This document shows positions 26,291 through 34,969 of a DNA stretch of 55,746 nucleotides, piece after piece; within the stretch, counting starts at the first letter, position 1; every line of letters starts with the position of its first letter. This stretch comes from CAVSPO01 sp963730005 (GTDB lineage: Bacteria > Actinomycetota > Actinomycetes > Propionibacteriales > Propionibacteriaceae): NCBI GenBank assembly GCA_963730005.1, contig CAVSPO010000011.1:1-55746 (forward strand), read 5' to 3'. Under the pieces are notes generated by a model that was not told the origin of the DNA, did not search any database, and worked only from the letters and a program-made list of their open reading frames with translations. Position numbers and translations under genes: made by a program.

Positions 26291-27780
26291 TGGCAAGCGA
26301 GTTGATCACCTACGGCAATTTCCGGAGACCAAAGGTTCCGGGGGTGCTGGGTCTTTCGGCTGGCGTGTCGGCCGCGCTGGCGGTCGCCGCCATGCTGTTG
26401 ATCACGTTCGCAGCAACGGGTCAGCTTCGAGTTGCGTTGCTTTGGGGCGGGACTGTCACGTTTCTGGTCGCCCCGTTGTTTATGCCTTCAAGGGATGGTT
26501 TGACGGTCTATGACCGGTTGAATCGCCGCGTGAGCTACCAGATTGCCAAGCAGAAGGGTTACACAGTGTTGCGGCAAGGGCCTGGCGGTAAAGTTCCTGG
26601 CGGAAAGGCGCGGCTGCCTGGTCTAGGGGCCGCACTTGAGCTTTTTGAATGCGTCGACCCATATGGCGGGACGTTCGGTTTGGTGGTTGCACCGAATCAG
26701 CACCTGTACACCGTGGTGATTGAGTGCAACCCGTGGGGCACGGCCGCAGTCGACCAGGAGACCGTGGAGGTTCAGGTCGCGCAGTGGGGCGCCTGGTTGG
26801 GTTCGTTGGGCCGGGATGGTGGTATCGCCGGCGCGTCGGTGACGGTGGAGACTATTCCCGATTCCGGGTATCGGCTCGCGTCCGCTGCTGCGGCTGGCCG
26901 CCGCGCGGATGCACCTGCGTTCGCGTTGCAGGTCCTCGATGAGGCAGTCGCAGAGTACCCGGAAGGGTCCGCTCAGATCGTCACCAGGCTGACGGTCACC
27001 TGGTCCGGCGTAGTCGCGGGCGGGAAGCCCCGGACGCGAGCGGACATGATGGCCGAGGTCTCGTCGCGGCTGCCCCAGCTCGTCGGCGGGCTGCGCGGTA
27101 CCGGCGCCGGTATGGCGGTGCGCGCGTGCACGGCACAGGAGATCATCGACCACACGCGGGCGGCCTACGACCCTTCGGCGGCCGCTGACATTGAGGAGGC
27201 CCGCGCTGAGGACGGGACCGGGCTGCACTGGGACGAGGCTGGCCCGTCCGCGCTGGACGTCGGCTACGACATGCTGCGTCACGATGGTGCGTACTCGATG
27301 TCCTGGCAGATGGCTGCCCCGCCTCGCGGGGTCGTCTATTCAGTCTCGATGGCTGAGCTGCTGCTTCCGCACCGCCAGATCGACCGTAAGCGTGTCACGC
27401 TCCTGTATCGGCCTGAGAACCCGGTCAACTCCGCCCAGGCCGTCGAGCAGGACATCAACTTGGCGCTGTGGAGCGCATCGAACCAGCGTCGGCCATCTGC
27501 ACGCGTCCAGGCCGATATCGCAGCTGCCAGAAAGACCGCGCAGGAAGAAGCCCTGGGTGCGGCGTTGGTTCGGTTCGGGATGATCGTCACCGCGACAGTC
27601 TCAGACCCAGCTGGGCTCCCACTGGCCCGGCAGACAGTGGAGTCACTGTCGGCTACCGCACGGCTGCATCTGCGCCCTGCCTACGGCAACCAGGACGTGG
27701 CATTCCTGGCTGGCCTGCCACTCGGAGTGATCCTGCCAAAGATGACCATCCTGCCCAGTGAACTGCGAGACATGCTCTAA
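26290..27780 (+). CDS. SCO6880/PrgI-like membrane protein of the transfer apparatus
   Basis: A 496-residue protein. Two N-terminal helices (LGLSAGVSAALAVAAMLLIT and RVALLWGGTVTFLVAPLFM) are followed by a large cytoplasmic region with RRVSYQIAKQ, YTVVIECNPWG and YSMSWQMAAPP. This is the layout of the SCO6880 family, which pairs with VirB4-like ATPases in actinobacterial type IV systems. The start follows AAGGGAG by 7 bases and overlaps the VirB6 stop. The membrane helices sit at the N-terminus; no ATPase motif is present. Confidence 0.8.
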   Translation: MASELITYGNFRRPKVPGVLGLSAGVSAALAVAAMLLITFAATGQLRVALLWGGTVTFLVAPLFMPSRDGLTVYDRLNRRVSYQIAKQKGYTVLRQGPGGKVPGGKARLPGLGAALELFECVDPYGGTFGLVVAPNQHLYTVVIECNPWGTAAVDQETVEVQVAQWGAWLGSLGRDGGIAGASVTVETIPDSGYRLASAAAAGRRADAPAFALQVLDEAVAEYPEGSAQIVTRLTVTWSGVVAGGKPRTRADMMAEVSSRLPQLVGGLRGTGAGMAVRACTAQEIIDHTRAAYDPSAAADIEEARAEDGTGLHWDEAGPSALDVGYDMLRHDGAYSMSWQMAAPPRGVVYSVSMAELLLPHRQIDRKRVTLLYRPENPVNSAQAVEQDINLALWSASNQRRPSARVQADIAAARKTAQEEALGAALVRFGMIVTATVSDPAGLPLARQTVESLSATARLHLRPAYGNQDVAFLAGLPLGVILPKMTILPSELRDML

Positions 27781-27791
27781 AAGGGGTCCCC

Positions 27792-29288
27792 GTGAAACGC
27801 GAGAACAAGTCGAAGAAGACGCCGACGACGACGCAGGCTCCGACCCATCGCGGGTTCGCGGTGCCTGGGGGCGGCCTGGCACTGCGGGTAGAGCCTGCCC
27901 CGGAGTGGCGCGGTACATCGGTCCAGGTGTGCGGGCTGTGGCCGTTCTCGGCGGGCTCCAGCTCACCGGTGGTGGGCGTACCGCTGGGACGGCATCTCGA
28001 CACCGCGGCCACGGTGTGTGGAGACCCGGTGAGCTACTTCTTGGCCAACCTGATCAGCCAGCCCTCGGCGTTCGTCCTCGGTCGGCCAGGGCTCGGGAAG
28101 TCGAGCTTGGTCCGCCACATCGTCAGTGTCGTACCTGCCTGGGGCATCGTCCCGATGATCCTGTCAGACCTGAAGCCGGACTACGTGGACGTGATCCGGG
28201 CTCTTGACGGCCAAGTGATTCAGCTGGGTCGCGGCCTGGGATCGGTCAACCCCCTCGACCCTGGCCCGATCGTGGAGTACCTGGGCCAGTTGGCTCCCGA
28301 GGCTGCGCGGCAGGCTCGCGCGGACCTGGAGGGCCGTCGGGTCAATGTGCTGATCGGGCTCATGGAGCTCGCACGCGGCGAAGCTCTGATGGACCGAGAG
28401 AAGACGCTCCTCACCCGCGCGCTGCGCCTGCTCGACCAACACGACCACGTGCCGGTGATCGGTGACATGCGTGAGCTGATCACCTCCCGCCCGGCCGAGC
28501 TGGCAGCGGTGGCGCAGGACCGAGGCGACACCAACCTGTACATGGAACGCACCGAGAGGATCCTCGACGCGCTGATCACGCTGGACATCGACGGCCCTTT
28601 CGGGGACATGTTCGGTTCTCCGACGACCACCCGCATCGAGCTTGACCGGCCAGTCGTCTTCGACATCCACGCACTCGAGGAGGAAGACCTGGTGCTTCAG
28701 GCCGGCGTGCAGTTGGTGTGCTGGTCCTACGGCTCCGCCGTGGTATCGGCCGCCCGCTATCTCGCCGATGCTGGCTTGGCCGAGCAGCGGATCTACCTGA
28801 TGGTCATGGATGAGCTGTGGCGCCTACTGCGGGCCAACGAGGTGATGGTGGACCGTATCGACGCACTGACCCGACTGAACCGGCAACGGGGCCTGGCACA
28901 GATCATGATCACCCACACCATGGCCGACCTCGTGATGCCGACAGAGGCCGACACGGCGAAGGCGTGGGGCTTCGTGGAACGATCCGCCATGGTGTTCCTG
29001 GGGGGCCTCGCGGACAAAGAGCTGGGGAACCTCCGCGAAGTCTTCGCGATGAGCCAAAAAGAAGAGCAGATGATCACCAGCTGGTCGACCGAGGCGAGCG
29101 CCGACTCTGGCTCCGGCACCGCGGCCGCCCCGCCCGGGTTGGGCCGATTCCTGCTGAAACTCGGCAAAGGACCAGGGATCCCGTTCCAAACCCAACTCAC
29201 CGCCACCGAACTCTCCGTGAACGACACGAACCGCCGCTGGCACGGGCACAAGGAACAGCGACGCCAGCGCCGTGTCCAGGTGGCCTGA
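27792..29288 (+). CDS. VirB4-like conjugation ATPase
   Basis: A 498-residue ATPase that energises assembly of the transfer channel. Walker A is GRPGLGKSSL (residues 97-106), Walker B is IYLMVMDELWRLL, and a later QIMITHTMADL is the usual sensor-like motif. The N-terminal VirB4 accessory domain is short; it may be supplied by the SCO6880-like partner upstream, as in related actinobacterial systems. Its TGA overlaps the coupling-protein ATG. No defect is visible. Confidence 0.9.
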   Translation: MKRENKSKKTPTTTQAPTHRGFAVPGGGLALRVEPAPEWRGTSVQVCGLWPFSAGSSSPVVGVPLGRHLDTAATVCGDPVSYFLANLISQPSAFVLGRPGLGKSSLVRHIVSVVPAWGIVPMILSDLKPDYVDVIRALDGQVIQLGRGLGSVNPLDPGPIVEYLGQLAPEAARQARADLEGRRVNVLIGLMELARGEALMDREKTLLTRALRLLDQHDHVPVIGDMRELITSRPAELAAVAQDRGDTNLYMERTERILDALITLDIDGPFGDMFGSPTTTRIELDRPVVFDIHALEEEDLVLQAGVQLVCWSYGSAVVSAARYLADAGLAEQRIYLMVMDELWRLLRANEVMVDRIDALTRLNRQRGLAQIMITHTMADLVMPTEADTAKAWGFVERSAMVFLGGLADKELGNLREVFAMSQKEEQMITSWSTEASADSGSGTAAAPPGLGRFLLKLGKGPGIPFQTQLTATELSVNDTNRRWHGHKEQRRQRRVQVA

Positions 29289-31015
29289 TGGCCCGTCAAC
29301 CGAACCGTCGACCCGAACCCGCCAACGACACCACCCTCTACACCTGGGGGCTCGTCGCACTGCTCGGGCTGTTCACACCGATCGTGGTGCTGTGGGCAGC
29401 TGCGCGATGGACCGGTGACACCTCCCGAGACCCAGTCGATTGGGTGCTGCGCTCGATCACAGGAGAAGCGTCCTGGACAACAGCCACCACCGTTGTGGCC
29501 ATCATCCTCGGGCTAGTGGTGTTCCCCGCGGCAATCGCCGCCGGCCTCGCCACGTATCGCACATGGGTCTCCCAACGAAGCCGCGTCGACACCGTGGCCG
29601 CGTCAATGTCCGACCAATCTGACATCACCCCGCTGGCCGAGAAAGCATCCGTAGCGGCGGCCACAAAGCTCGGAGTCCAGCCCACCGCTGGGCCTGGTGT
29701 ACCGATCGGTGACGCAGTCCGCACCGGTCAAGCCCTCTGGGGTGCGTGGGAATGGTGCCAGCTGTGGATCATGGGGCCACGAGCAGGCAAGACCAGCTGC
29801 GTGTGCGTCCCGCAGATCATCGAGTGCCGCGGGCCGGTGGTGGCCACCAGCAACAAACGCGACGTCGTCGACCTGACGCGTGGACCGAGGTCCGAGCTGG
29901 GTCCAGTATGGGTGTCCGACCCCCAAGGCCTGATCGGAGAACCAGCCACCTGGTGGTGGAACCCGCTGTCCTACGTCACGAGCGTGGAACGTGCCGACGA
30001 GCTGGCCGGACTCTTCGCAGCCGCGAATAGGTCCGCGGGAGACCGAGCGGACGCCTACTTCGATCCAACTGCGCAAACCCTGCTGTCAAACCTGTTGCTG
30101 GCGGCCGCCGCCGGCGGGCAGCCAATCGCCATCCTGTACGACTGGCTGGCTGAGCCCGAACGTGCACGCGAAAACCCGGAGACCGACCCCGAAACCCTGC
30201 TGCGCAGGGCCGGCCATCTGATGCCAGCAACATCGCTGGCAGGGCTCGCCTCCCTCACCCCCAAGCAACGCGACGGCGTGTACGGCACCGCCACCACGAT
30301 GGTGCAGTTCCTGCGTCAGAGCGGACTGCTGACCTGGATCACCCCGGACCCGAACCGGCCCGAATTCGACCCAGCCGAGTTCGTCCGTGGCCGCGGCACC
30401 ATCTACCTGCTGTCCAAGGAAGGCGCCGGATCGGCCCGTGCGATCACCGCCGCCATGACTGTGGCCATCACCCGGGCCGCGGAACAGTACGCCGTCACCC
30501 AACCGCGTGGCCGGCTATCCGTACCGCTGCTGTGCGCGCTCGACGAAGCCGCGAACATCTGCCGCTGGCCCGATCTGCCGAACCTGTACAGCCACTACGG
30601 CAGCCGCGGCATCATCCTCGTGACGTTCCTCCAGTCCTGGTCGCAGGGCGCCGAAGTCTGGGGTCCTGACGGCATGAAGAAGCTATGGTCGGCGGCGAAC
30701 GTCCGAGGCATCGGCCGTGGCCTCGCTGAAGAAGGGTTCCTCGCTGAGCTATCCAAGCTGATCGGGGACCGCGACGTCCTCACCCGCGACGTCCAAACGT
30801 CCCGGACGGGACGCAGCACCTCGACCCGCAACCGGCGAGAAGCCATCCTCGAAGTTGCCGACCTGGCTGCCCTCCCCGAAGGCCGGGCAGTGCTGTTCGT
30901 CTCCGGGCTACGCCCCATCCTGCTTCGGCTAGTGCACTGGTCGCGCCGCCCCTACGGCGCCGACGTCGCAGCAAGCGAGGACTACTACGGCACGAACGAG
31001 GTAACCCATGTCTGA
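29288..31015 (+). CDS. VirD4/TraG-type coupling protein
   Basis: A 575-residue DNA-pumping ATPase that brings the relaxase-DNA complex to the channel. Two N-terminal membrane helices (YTWGLVALLGLFTPIVVLW; VVAIILGLVVFPAAIAAGLA) precede Walker A MGPRAGKTS (162-170). Further motifs are VWVSDPQGLIG, WWWNPLSYV, YLLSKEG, and Walker B PLLCALDEAANI. The TraG/TraD C-terminal motif appears as ILVTFLQSWSQ. The start overlaps the VirB4 stop; a much longer upstream frame is a shadow. Confidence 0.93.
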   Translation: MARQPNRRPEPANDTTLYTWGLVALLGLFTPIVVLWAAARWTGDTSRDPVDWVLRSITGEASWTTATTVVAIILGLVVFPAAIAAGLATYRTWVSQRSRVDTVAASMSDQSDITPLAEKASVAAATKLGVQPTAGPGVPIGDAVRTGQALWGAWEWCQLWIMGPRAGKTSCVCVPQIIECRGPVVATSNKRDVVDLTRGPRSELGPVWVSDPQGLIGEPATWWWNPLSYVTSVERADELAGLFAAANRSAGDRADAYFDPTAQTLLSNLLLAAAAGGQPIAILYDWLAEPERARENPETDPETLLRRAGHLMPATSLAGLASLTPKQRDGVYGTATTMVQFLRQSGLLTWITPDPNRPEFDPAEFVRGRGTIYLLSKEGAGSARAITAAMTVAITRAAEQYAVTQPRGRLSVPLLCALDEAANICRWPDLPNLYSHYGSRGIILVTFLQSWSQGAEVWGPDGMKKLWSAANVRGIGRGLAEEGFLAELSKLIGDRDVLTRDVQTSRTGRSTSTRNRREAILEVADLAALPEGRAVLFVSGLRPILLRLVHWSRRPYGADVAASEDYYGTNEVTHV

Positions 31016-31418
31016 CTCCCTGCCAGACCTCGACGACCTGCTCGCCACAGCAGCCGGCGACGACGCCCTGAAGTTCCAATCCCTGCCCGAGTTCGTGGCG
31101 AAGTTCGTGCTGCCCAACTGGCGACACACACTGCGCGACCAAGAGACCCGCTGGTGCGCGACCTGGTGGGAACACTCCGAGGCGATCCTCCACCTCGAAG
31201 CGCTCTGGGAAGCATTCGAATCGCTGCGCACCCAACCAGGCGTTGGCGCCTCGACGTTCCTGCTCGGCTACTTCAACGCCCACATGACCTACCTGACCGG
31301 TGCCGGCGGTCCGCTCCGCAACTGCTCAGCCGAACCAGGCCGAGAAACGCACGTCCTACAACCCATCTGGCCCACCCACGCCCCACCACCCGGCATGTTC
31401 TCAAGCCAAACACCCTGA
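31008..31418 (+). CDS. DUF4913 protein
   Basis: A 136-residue protein overlapping the coupling-protein stop by eight bases. The core (FVAKFVLPNWRHTLRDQETR, WCATWWEHSEAILHLEALWE, FLLGYFNAHMTYLTGAGGP) is the DUF4913 pattern, commonly the last gene of actinobacterial transfer operons. It is probably cytoplasmic and function is unknown. The transfer operon ends here; cargo begins immediately downstream. Confidence 0.8.
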   Translation: MSDSLPDLDDLLATAAGDDALKFQSLPEFVAKFVLPNWRHTLRDQETRWCATWWEHSEAILHLEALWEAFESLRTQPGVGASTFLLGYFNAHMTYLTGAGGPLRNCSAEPGRETHVLQPIWPTHAPPPGMFSSQTP

Positions 31419-31483
31419 GGTGTGTGGCTCCCACCGGACAGTGACCAAATCAGGGAGAATCTCCCGGAGGGAGAGAGGGTCAA

Positions 31484-31640
31484 TTGTCCAGATACAAGAA
31501 GTACACGCAGGAATACCGCGACGAGGCGGTGAAGATGGTGTTCGAGAATGATCAACCGATCGCCAAGGTTGCCCGGGATCTGGGCATCAACGAGGGAACT
31601 CTCGGGAACTGTCTTTGCCGGATCGGGCCCGGTTGCGGGA
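31484..31640 (+). pseudogene. Truncated IS3-type OrfA
   Basis: A TTG-initiated frame gives SRYKKYTQEYRDEAVKMVFE then DQPIAKVARDLGINEGTLGN, the N-terminal HTH of an IS3-family OrfA. The frame degrades after about 45 residues and no OrfB follows. It marks the transfer-operon/cargo junction, so the cargo may have arrived with an IS3-type element. Confidence 0.7.
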
Positions 31641-31773
31641 ACCAGGAGAGGCACGCGCCGCGCCGCACGCTTGTACAACGTCCGGACCTACAAAACGGGG
31701 TCGTGTCAATCAGGTCTTGGTCGACCAGCCGGTACGTCACCGTCGCTTCAAAGAGCGGGGCAGGCGCCCCCCA

Positions 31774-32265
31774 TCACGGCCTCTGATCGATGTCGATGAG
31801 TTCGAGTTGGTCGAGTTCGACTCCATAAGCGCAGTGTCCTGCGCCCTTCCTGTCGATGAAGACCTGCACAATTCCCATCTGACATTCGTAGTAGGTCACC
31901 TGGAAGAGCTCACCCGAGATAGATACGGTCCCAGACCGCTCCTTACGCATCTCGTTCAACATACGAATGAGCGGTTTAAGGCTTTCCGATGGGTCGTGTT
32001 GCCAGGCCCACACCATGGCGAATGCGTGTTCGGCCAACTCTGACGCATCCGCGAAACCTCCCCATTGGTTACCTATATATACCGGCTGTCCGTCGCTGAA
32101 GTAGACACTCTCCACGAGAACGTAGCTTGAGAGCTCCCCATCGGCGGATTGCCCGCTGGCGCGACCCACACTGTTGAGGGCTTCCCGGCTGAAGAAGACA
32201 TCGCCTCCAAACCCGTCAAACAGGGCCCTCAAGTAGTTGCCAGTCGGCTCTTCTTGATTCATCAT
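31774..32265 (-). CDS. Unknown cytoplasmic protein, possible partner of the secreted protein upstream
   Basis: A 163-residue acidic protein starting at one of two adjacent ATG codons; no signal peptide or membrane helix. Visible segments are GGDVFFSREALNSVG, YVLVESVYFSDGQPVYIGN and AFAMVWAWQHDPSESLKPLI. It follows the secreted-protein gene after about 31 bases on the same strand. Its base composition is noticeably less GC-rich than the transfer operon (for example a TATATATACC run). I recognise no family. A toxin/immunity pairing is possible but unsupported by motif. Confidence 0.55.
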   Translation of the reverse strand: MMNQEEPTGNYLRALFDGFGGDVFFSREALNSVGRASGQSADGELSSYVLVESVYFSDGQPVYIGNQWGGFADASELAEHAFAMVWAWQHDPSESLKPLIRMLNEMRKERSGTVSISGELFQVTYYECQMGIVQVFIDRKGAGHCAYGVELDQLELIDIDQRP

Positions 32266-32296
32266 CACCAGGCCACCAGACGTCAGGTCTAGAAGA

Positions 32297-32947
32297 TCAC
32301 CAGACGTAGGTGGTGGTGGAAGGACTGTATGAGTAGCAGAAGCCTTGAACATTGTCCATCGCCCACGACCACGGCTCCATAGTCATGATGACGACCCCTG
32401 GGCCGCCGCTCGCACCAGCGTAATTCCACGTCCGCTTTCTATTTGCACCGCCGGCACCATACTGGTGGCTGGTGCCCCACTGATCGTCGTACCTAACACT
32501 CGTAGATGCGTCCGAGAACCCAAACCATGTCTCAACCCCCCAGAATGACTGCCATCTGGAGCCCCATTCCTTGGCTTCGATTTGGACCCAGGATTTTCCG
32601 CAAAGGCCGACCTTCTCATCGTAGCCCTGAGTAATTGGACCACCGCCAACCTGGATATGGCCGTTGTAGTAAGCAATAGCCTGTTGAGTGTCCGTCCACG
32701 CCGCAAAGTCCTGCGCGTTCAACTCGACGGACTGACCGTTGTCGAAGGTAACGTAGGTCACGTCCCCTATCGACGTGACGTCTTCCACGGAGGGTGCATA
32801 CATGCTGAACGACACCTCTGTTCCCGTGGCTTCATCAGCGTCAGCGGTGATTGCCGTAATAGACGGGATCATCAGCGTTAGCGCTGCTCCCATAGCGATC
32901 ACTAACTGTCTTCCGTTTGAGACACGCGTGAGTCTTCTGTTGTTCAT
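32297..32947 (-). CDS. Secreted protein of unknown function
   Basis: A 216-residue protein with a clear Sec signal: basic RRLTRVSNGR, then LVIAMGAALTLMIPSITAI, and a likely cleavage near ITADA. The mature part begins acidic; its second half is unusually rich in Trp, Tyr, Gly and Ser (for example WGSRWQSFWGVETWFGF and WNYAGASGGPG) and has two Cys. AGGAG lies 6 bases before the ATG. Lower GC than its surroundings marks it as acquired cargo. It could be a secreted bacteriocin-like protein or a surface adhesin; neither is shown. Confidence 0.7.
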   Translation of the reverse strand: MNNRRLTRVSNGRQLVIAMGAALTLMIPSITAITADADEATGTEVSFSMYAPSVEDVTSIGDVTYVTFDNGQSVELNAQDFAAWTDTQQAIAYYNGHIQVGGGPITQGYDEKVGLCGKSWVQIEAKEWGSRWQSFWGVETWFGFSDASTSVRYDDQWGTSHQYGAGGANRKRTWNYAGASGGPGVVIMTMEPWSWAMDNVQGFCYSYSPSTTTYVW

Positions 32948-33246
32948 CTACAACTCCTGACACGAGGGATGAGCCAAGGGGCATGCCTCCACCAACGCTG
33001 GAAGCGTGTTGCTAGACGTTTCAGTCCTTCCATGTTGAGGGTGATCATGGGGACGACTACGAGAGGCGTAGGACCTTGTCACGATGTGTTCTGGTGAGAA
33101 CAGGGTGATCCAAGGTGCAGATCTGACACTCTTTCGGGGCGGTTCTTAACGGACTCGATCGTGCGCTTGACGGCGCCATGCGGAGACGATCAGGGCTTGA
33201 CCCGGGCATCATCGAGTGGGAGCGAGTGAGACTGCGGCATTCCCGA
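32948..33246. other. Intergenic cargo DNA without a convincing gene
   Basis: No frame here combines a start, a ribosome site and protein-like composition. The minus strand around 33060-33150 holds ECQICTLDHPVLTRTHRDKV, which has the look of a transposase tail or IS end but cannot be assigned. Confidence 0.35.
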
Positions 33247-33372
33247 TCAGCGGAAGAACTCGCAACCGGGGAGCCACGGCAAGAACTCACAGATGCCGTT
33301 CGGGGTGACTGGCGCGGTGACACCGAACACGGCGATGACGAGCACGAACAGGGAGGCTGAGAGTTTCAGCAT
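33247..33372 (-). CDS. 41-residue exported peptide with a two-Cys loop
   Basis: The frame starts at an ATG with GAAGGAAA about 10 bases upstream. Residues 1-22 (MLKLSASLFVLVIAVFGVTA) form a signal- or anchor-like helix. The remaining 19 or so are PVTPNGICEFLPWLPGCEFF plus a final Arg, where two Cys eight residues apart bracket an aromatic/Pro-rich loop that could be closed by a disulfide. It could be a small secreted bacteriocin, a pheromone or a membrane toxin. I know no homologue. Confidence 0.55.
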   Translation of the reverse strand: MLKLSASLFVLVIAVFGVTAPVTPNGICEFLPWLPGCEFFR

Positions 33373-33589
33373 GTCTGCTATTTCCTTCGCTTGGGAGTGG
33401 TGACAACACTCTGGCCCCGCGTGGCTGCCCGGGCAATCCATCCGCGACAATCTGGCCTTAGGTTTGTCCGGGGCTGTCCTAAAGGACACGACCCCTACCT
33501 TCGCGGGGACTCCATGCCGAGTCTCGTCGCCCGGAGGAATCCGCTATCTTCGGAATGTACCCTGCCGTCCATACCCCACCGGAGGGCCG

Positions 33590-34007
33590 ATGTCGTTGCG
33601 CATGCCGCGTCTGGTGGTTCCGGCGTGGCCGCGGCGCAGACCAGCCTTCATGGTGGTCGTGCCCGTCGTGTTCATCATTGTGATCCTCCACTTGACCGGT
33701 CCGGTAACGCCAGCCCTGGCCACCGACCTGGTCGCGTTCGGGCTCGCGGCCCTGGCCGACCGCTGGCTGGTGGCCAGCGGGGTCGGAGTAGGCGTGATGC
33801 TGGTCGTGACCCTCTTGCTGCCATCTGGGTGGCCGACTCTCGCCGAGTATGCATCTCTTGATCCCGCTGGCGGTGGCCCTGCTGCAACGCCGGTCGCGGC
33901 CGGCGCTCGCCTTCGGGGCAAGGCAGCTTCGCCAGCAACGCGCTCGCTCGTGACTGGATAGCCACGAGCTTGCCTCGATGCAGGTGGGCGCCGGAGCCAT
34001 GCGATGA
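33590..34007 (+). pseudogene. Remnant of a sensor histidine kinase (membrane part and start of DHp)
   Basis: GGAGG precedes an ATG that opens onto a four-helix membrane region (AFMVVVPVVFIIVILHLTGP; DLVAFGLAALADRWLVASGV; VGVMLVVTLLLPSG; and, in the next frame, LLIPLAVALLQRRSRP). After the frameshift near 33850 the chain reaches HELASMQVGAGAM, matching the helix right after the phospho-acceptor His of HisKA_3 kinases, then a TGA. The catalytic domain is missing. The next bases belong to a response-regulator fragment, so a deletion removed about 200 codons of kinase and the N-terminus of the regulator. Confidence 0.6.
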
Positions 34008-34022
34008 CCGACGGGAGAAAAG

Positions 34023-34485
34023 ATGCCCGGCGTGAGCGGCATCGAGGCCGCCCGCATTCTGGGCGGTTGCCCCGAGGCTTTGATCATCATGCTCACCTCA
34101 TTCGACGATGAGGAACTGCTGCGGCGGGCACGGCCGCAGGCGCCGTCGGGTACCTGCTCAAAAACGTACGGGCTGTTCAGCTGATCGCCGCAATGCGGGC
34201 CGCCCGGTTGGGGCTGCCAGCGATTTCACCTGAGCTGCAGCTGCTCTGCAGTCGCGCGCGGGGCGGGTAGCGGCTGGGTCGCGGCTGCCACCGCTGACTC
34301 GACGCGAAACCGAGGTGTTGCACCACCTGTATGCCGGACGCTCGAACGCTCAGATCGCCTCAGCGCTGTCGTTGTCGGTGTCAGCCGTCAAGATGCACGT
34401 GCATGCGCTCATGGCGAAGTTCGGTACCCAGAACAGCCTTGAGACCGTTGCCTGCGCGCACAAGGCCGGATTCGTCCCTCGCTGA
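34023..34485 (+). pseudogene. Truncated, frameshifted LuxR/NarL-type response regulator
   Basis: The sequence begins inside a receiver domain just after the phospho-acceptor Asp (MPGVSGIEAARIL), continues IIMLTSFDDEELL, and in the next frame AGAVGYLLKNVRAVQL. The C-terminus is a full LuxR HTH: LTRRETEVLHHLYAGRSNAQ and SVSAVKMHVHALMAKFGTQN. At least two frame changes are needed. With the kinase remnant upstream it once formed a two-component pair that may have controlled the neighbouring cargo. Confidence 0.7.
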
Positions 34486-34494
34486 GGTTGCCGC

Positions 34495-34960
34495 TCAGGC
34501 GGGGACCATCGCGGCAAGGGCCAGGAGCAGGGCGGGAACGAGGTACTGCGCGGGTGTCTCCAGACGTCGCGCTGCGTGCGGGCTTTCGTAATCGGGAATC
34601 GGGCCTCCAAGCCCGGAACCGCAACTGCCTCGATAAGAGTGGAGACGACTGCCAATCCCACCAAACCGACGACATTGGAGCGCCAAGCCACAGGTAGCAG
34701 GCCACCAACAAGCCGTTGACGACGCCGAAGTAGACCGCAACTGTGAGCGCGTACTGGATGAGCAGACGCCGGGGACGGCCGAGCATCGTGACCTGAGCCG
34801 CAGGTCAGGATCACCGAAATGATCGTGGCCAAGGGGCTGTGACGCCAACCAACGCGAACGCGGCCGGGATCGTCAACCTGGTCCAGGCGGCCACGGTGAA
34901 AACCACCGCGAACGCCGTAAGCCGAGCCGTAACCAGCCGCGCGCCCGGCAACCCAGGAGA
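34495..34960 (-). pseudogene. Frameshifted multi-helix membrane protein downstream of the sactipeptide genes
   Basis: Joining frames gives five hydrophobic segments: LTAFAVVFTVAAWTRL with IPAAFALVGVTA, LATIISVILTCG, LLIQYALTVAVYFGVVNGLL with LVACYLWLGAP, VGLVGLAVVSTLIEAVAVPG, and YLVPALLLALAAMVPA before a TGA. Between the last two is LEARFPITKARTQ. At least three frame changes are required. It lies on the same strand as the sactipeptide precursor and maturase and could be an immunity or export component, though it may be two genes. No family recognised. Confidence 0.5.
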
Positions 34961-34969
34961 GAGGAGGCT

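Noticed and set aside
28817..29287. Long plus-strand extension upstream of the coupling-protein start
   Set aside because: It overlaps the VirB4 gene completely, is Arg/Pro-rich, and the real start is the ATG overlapping the VirB4 stop.
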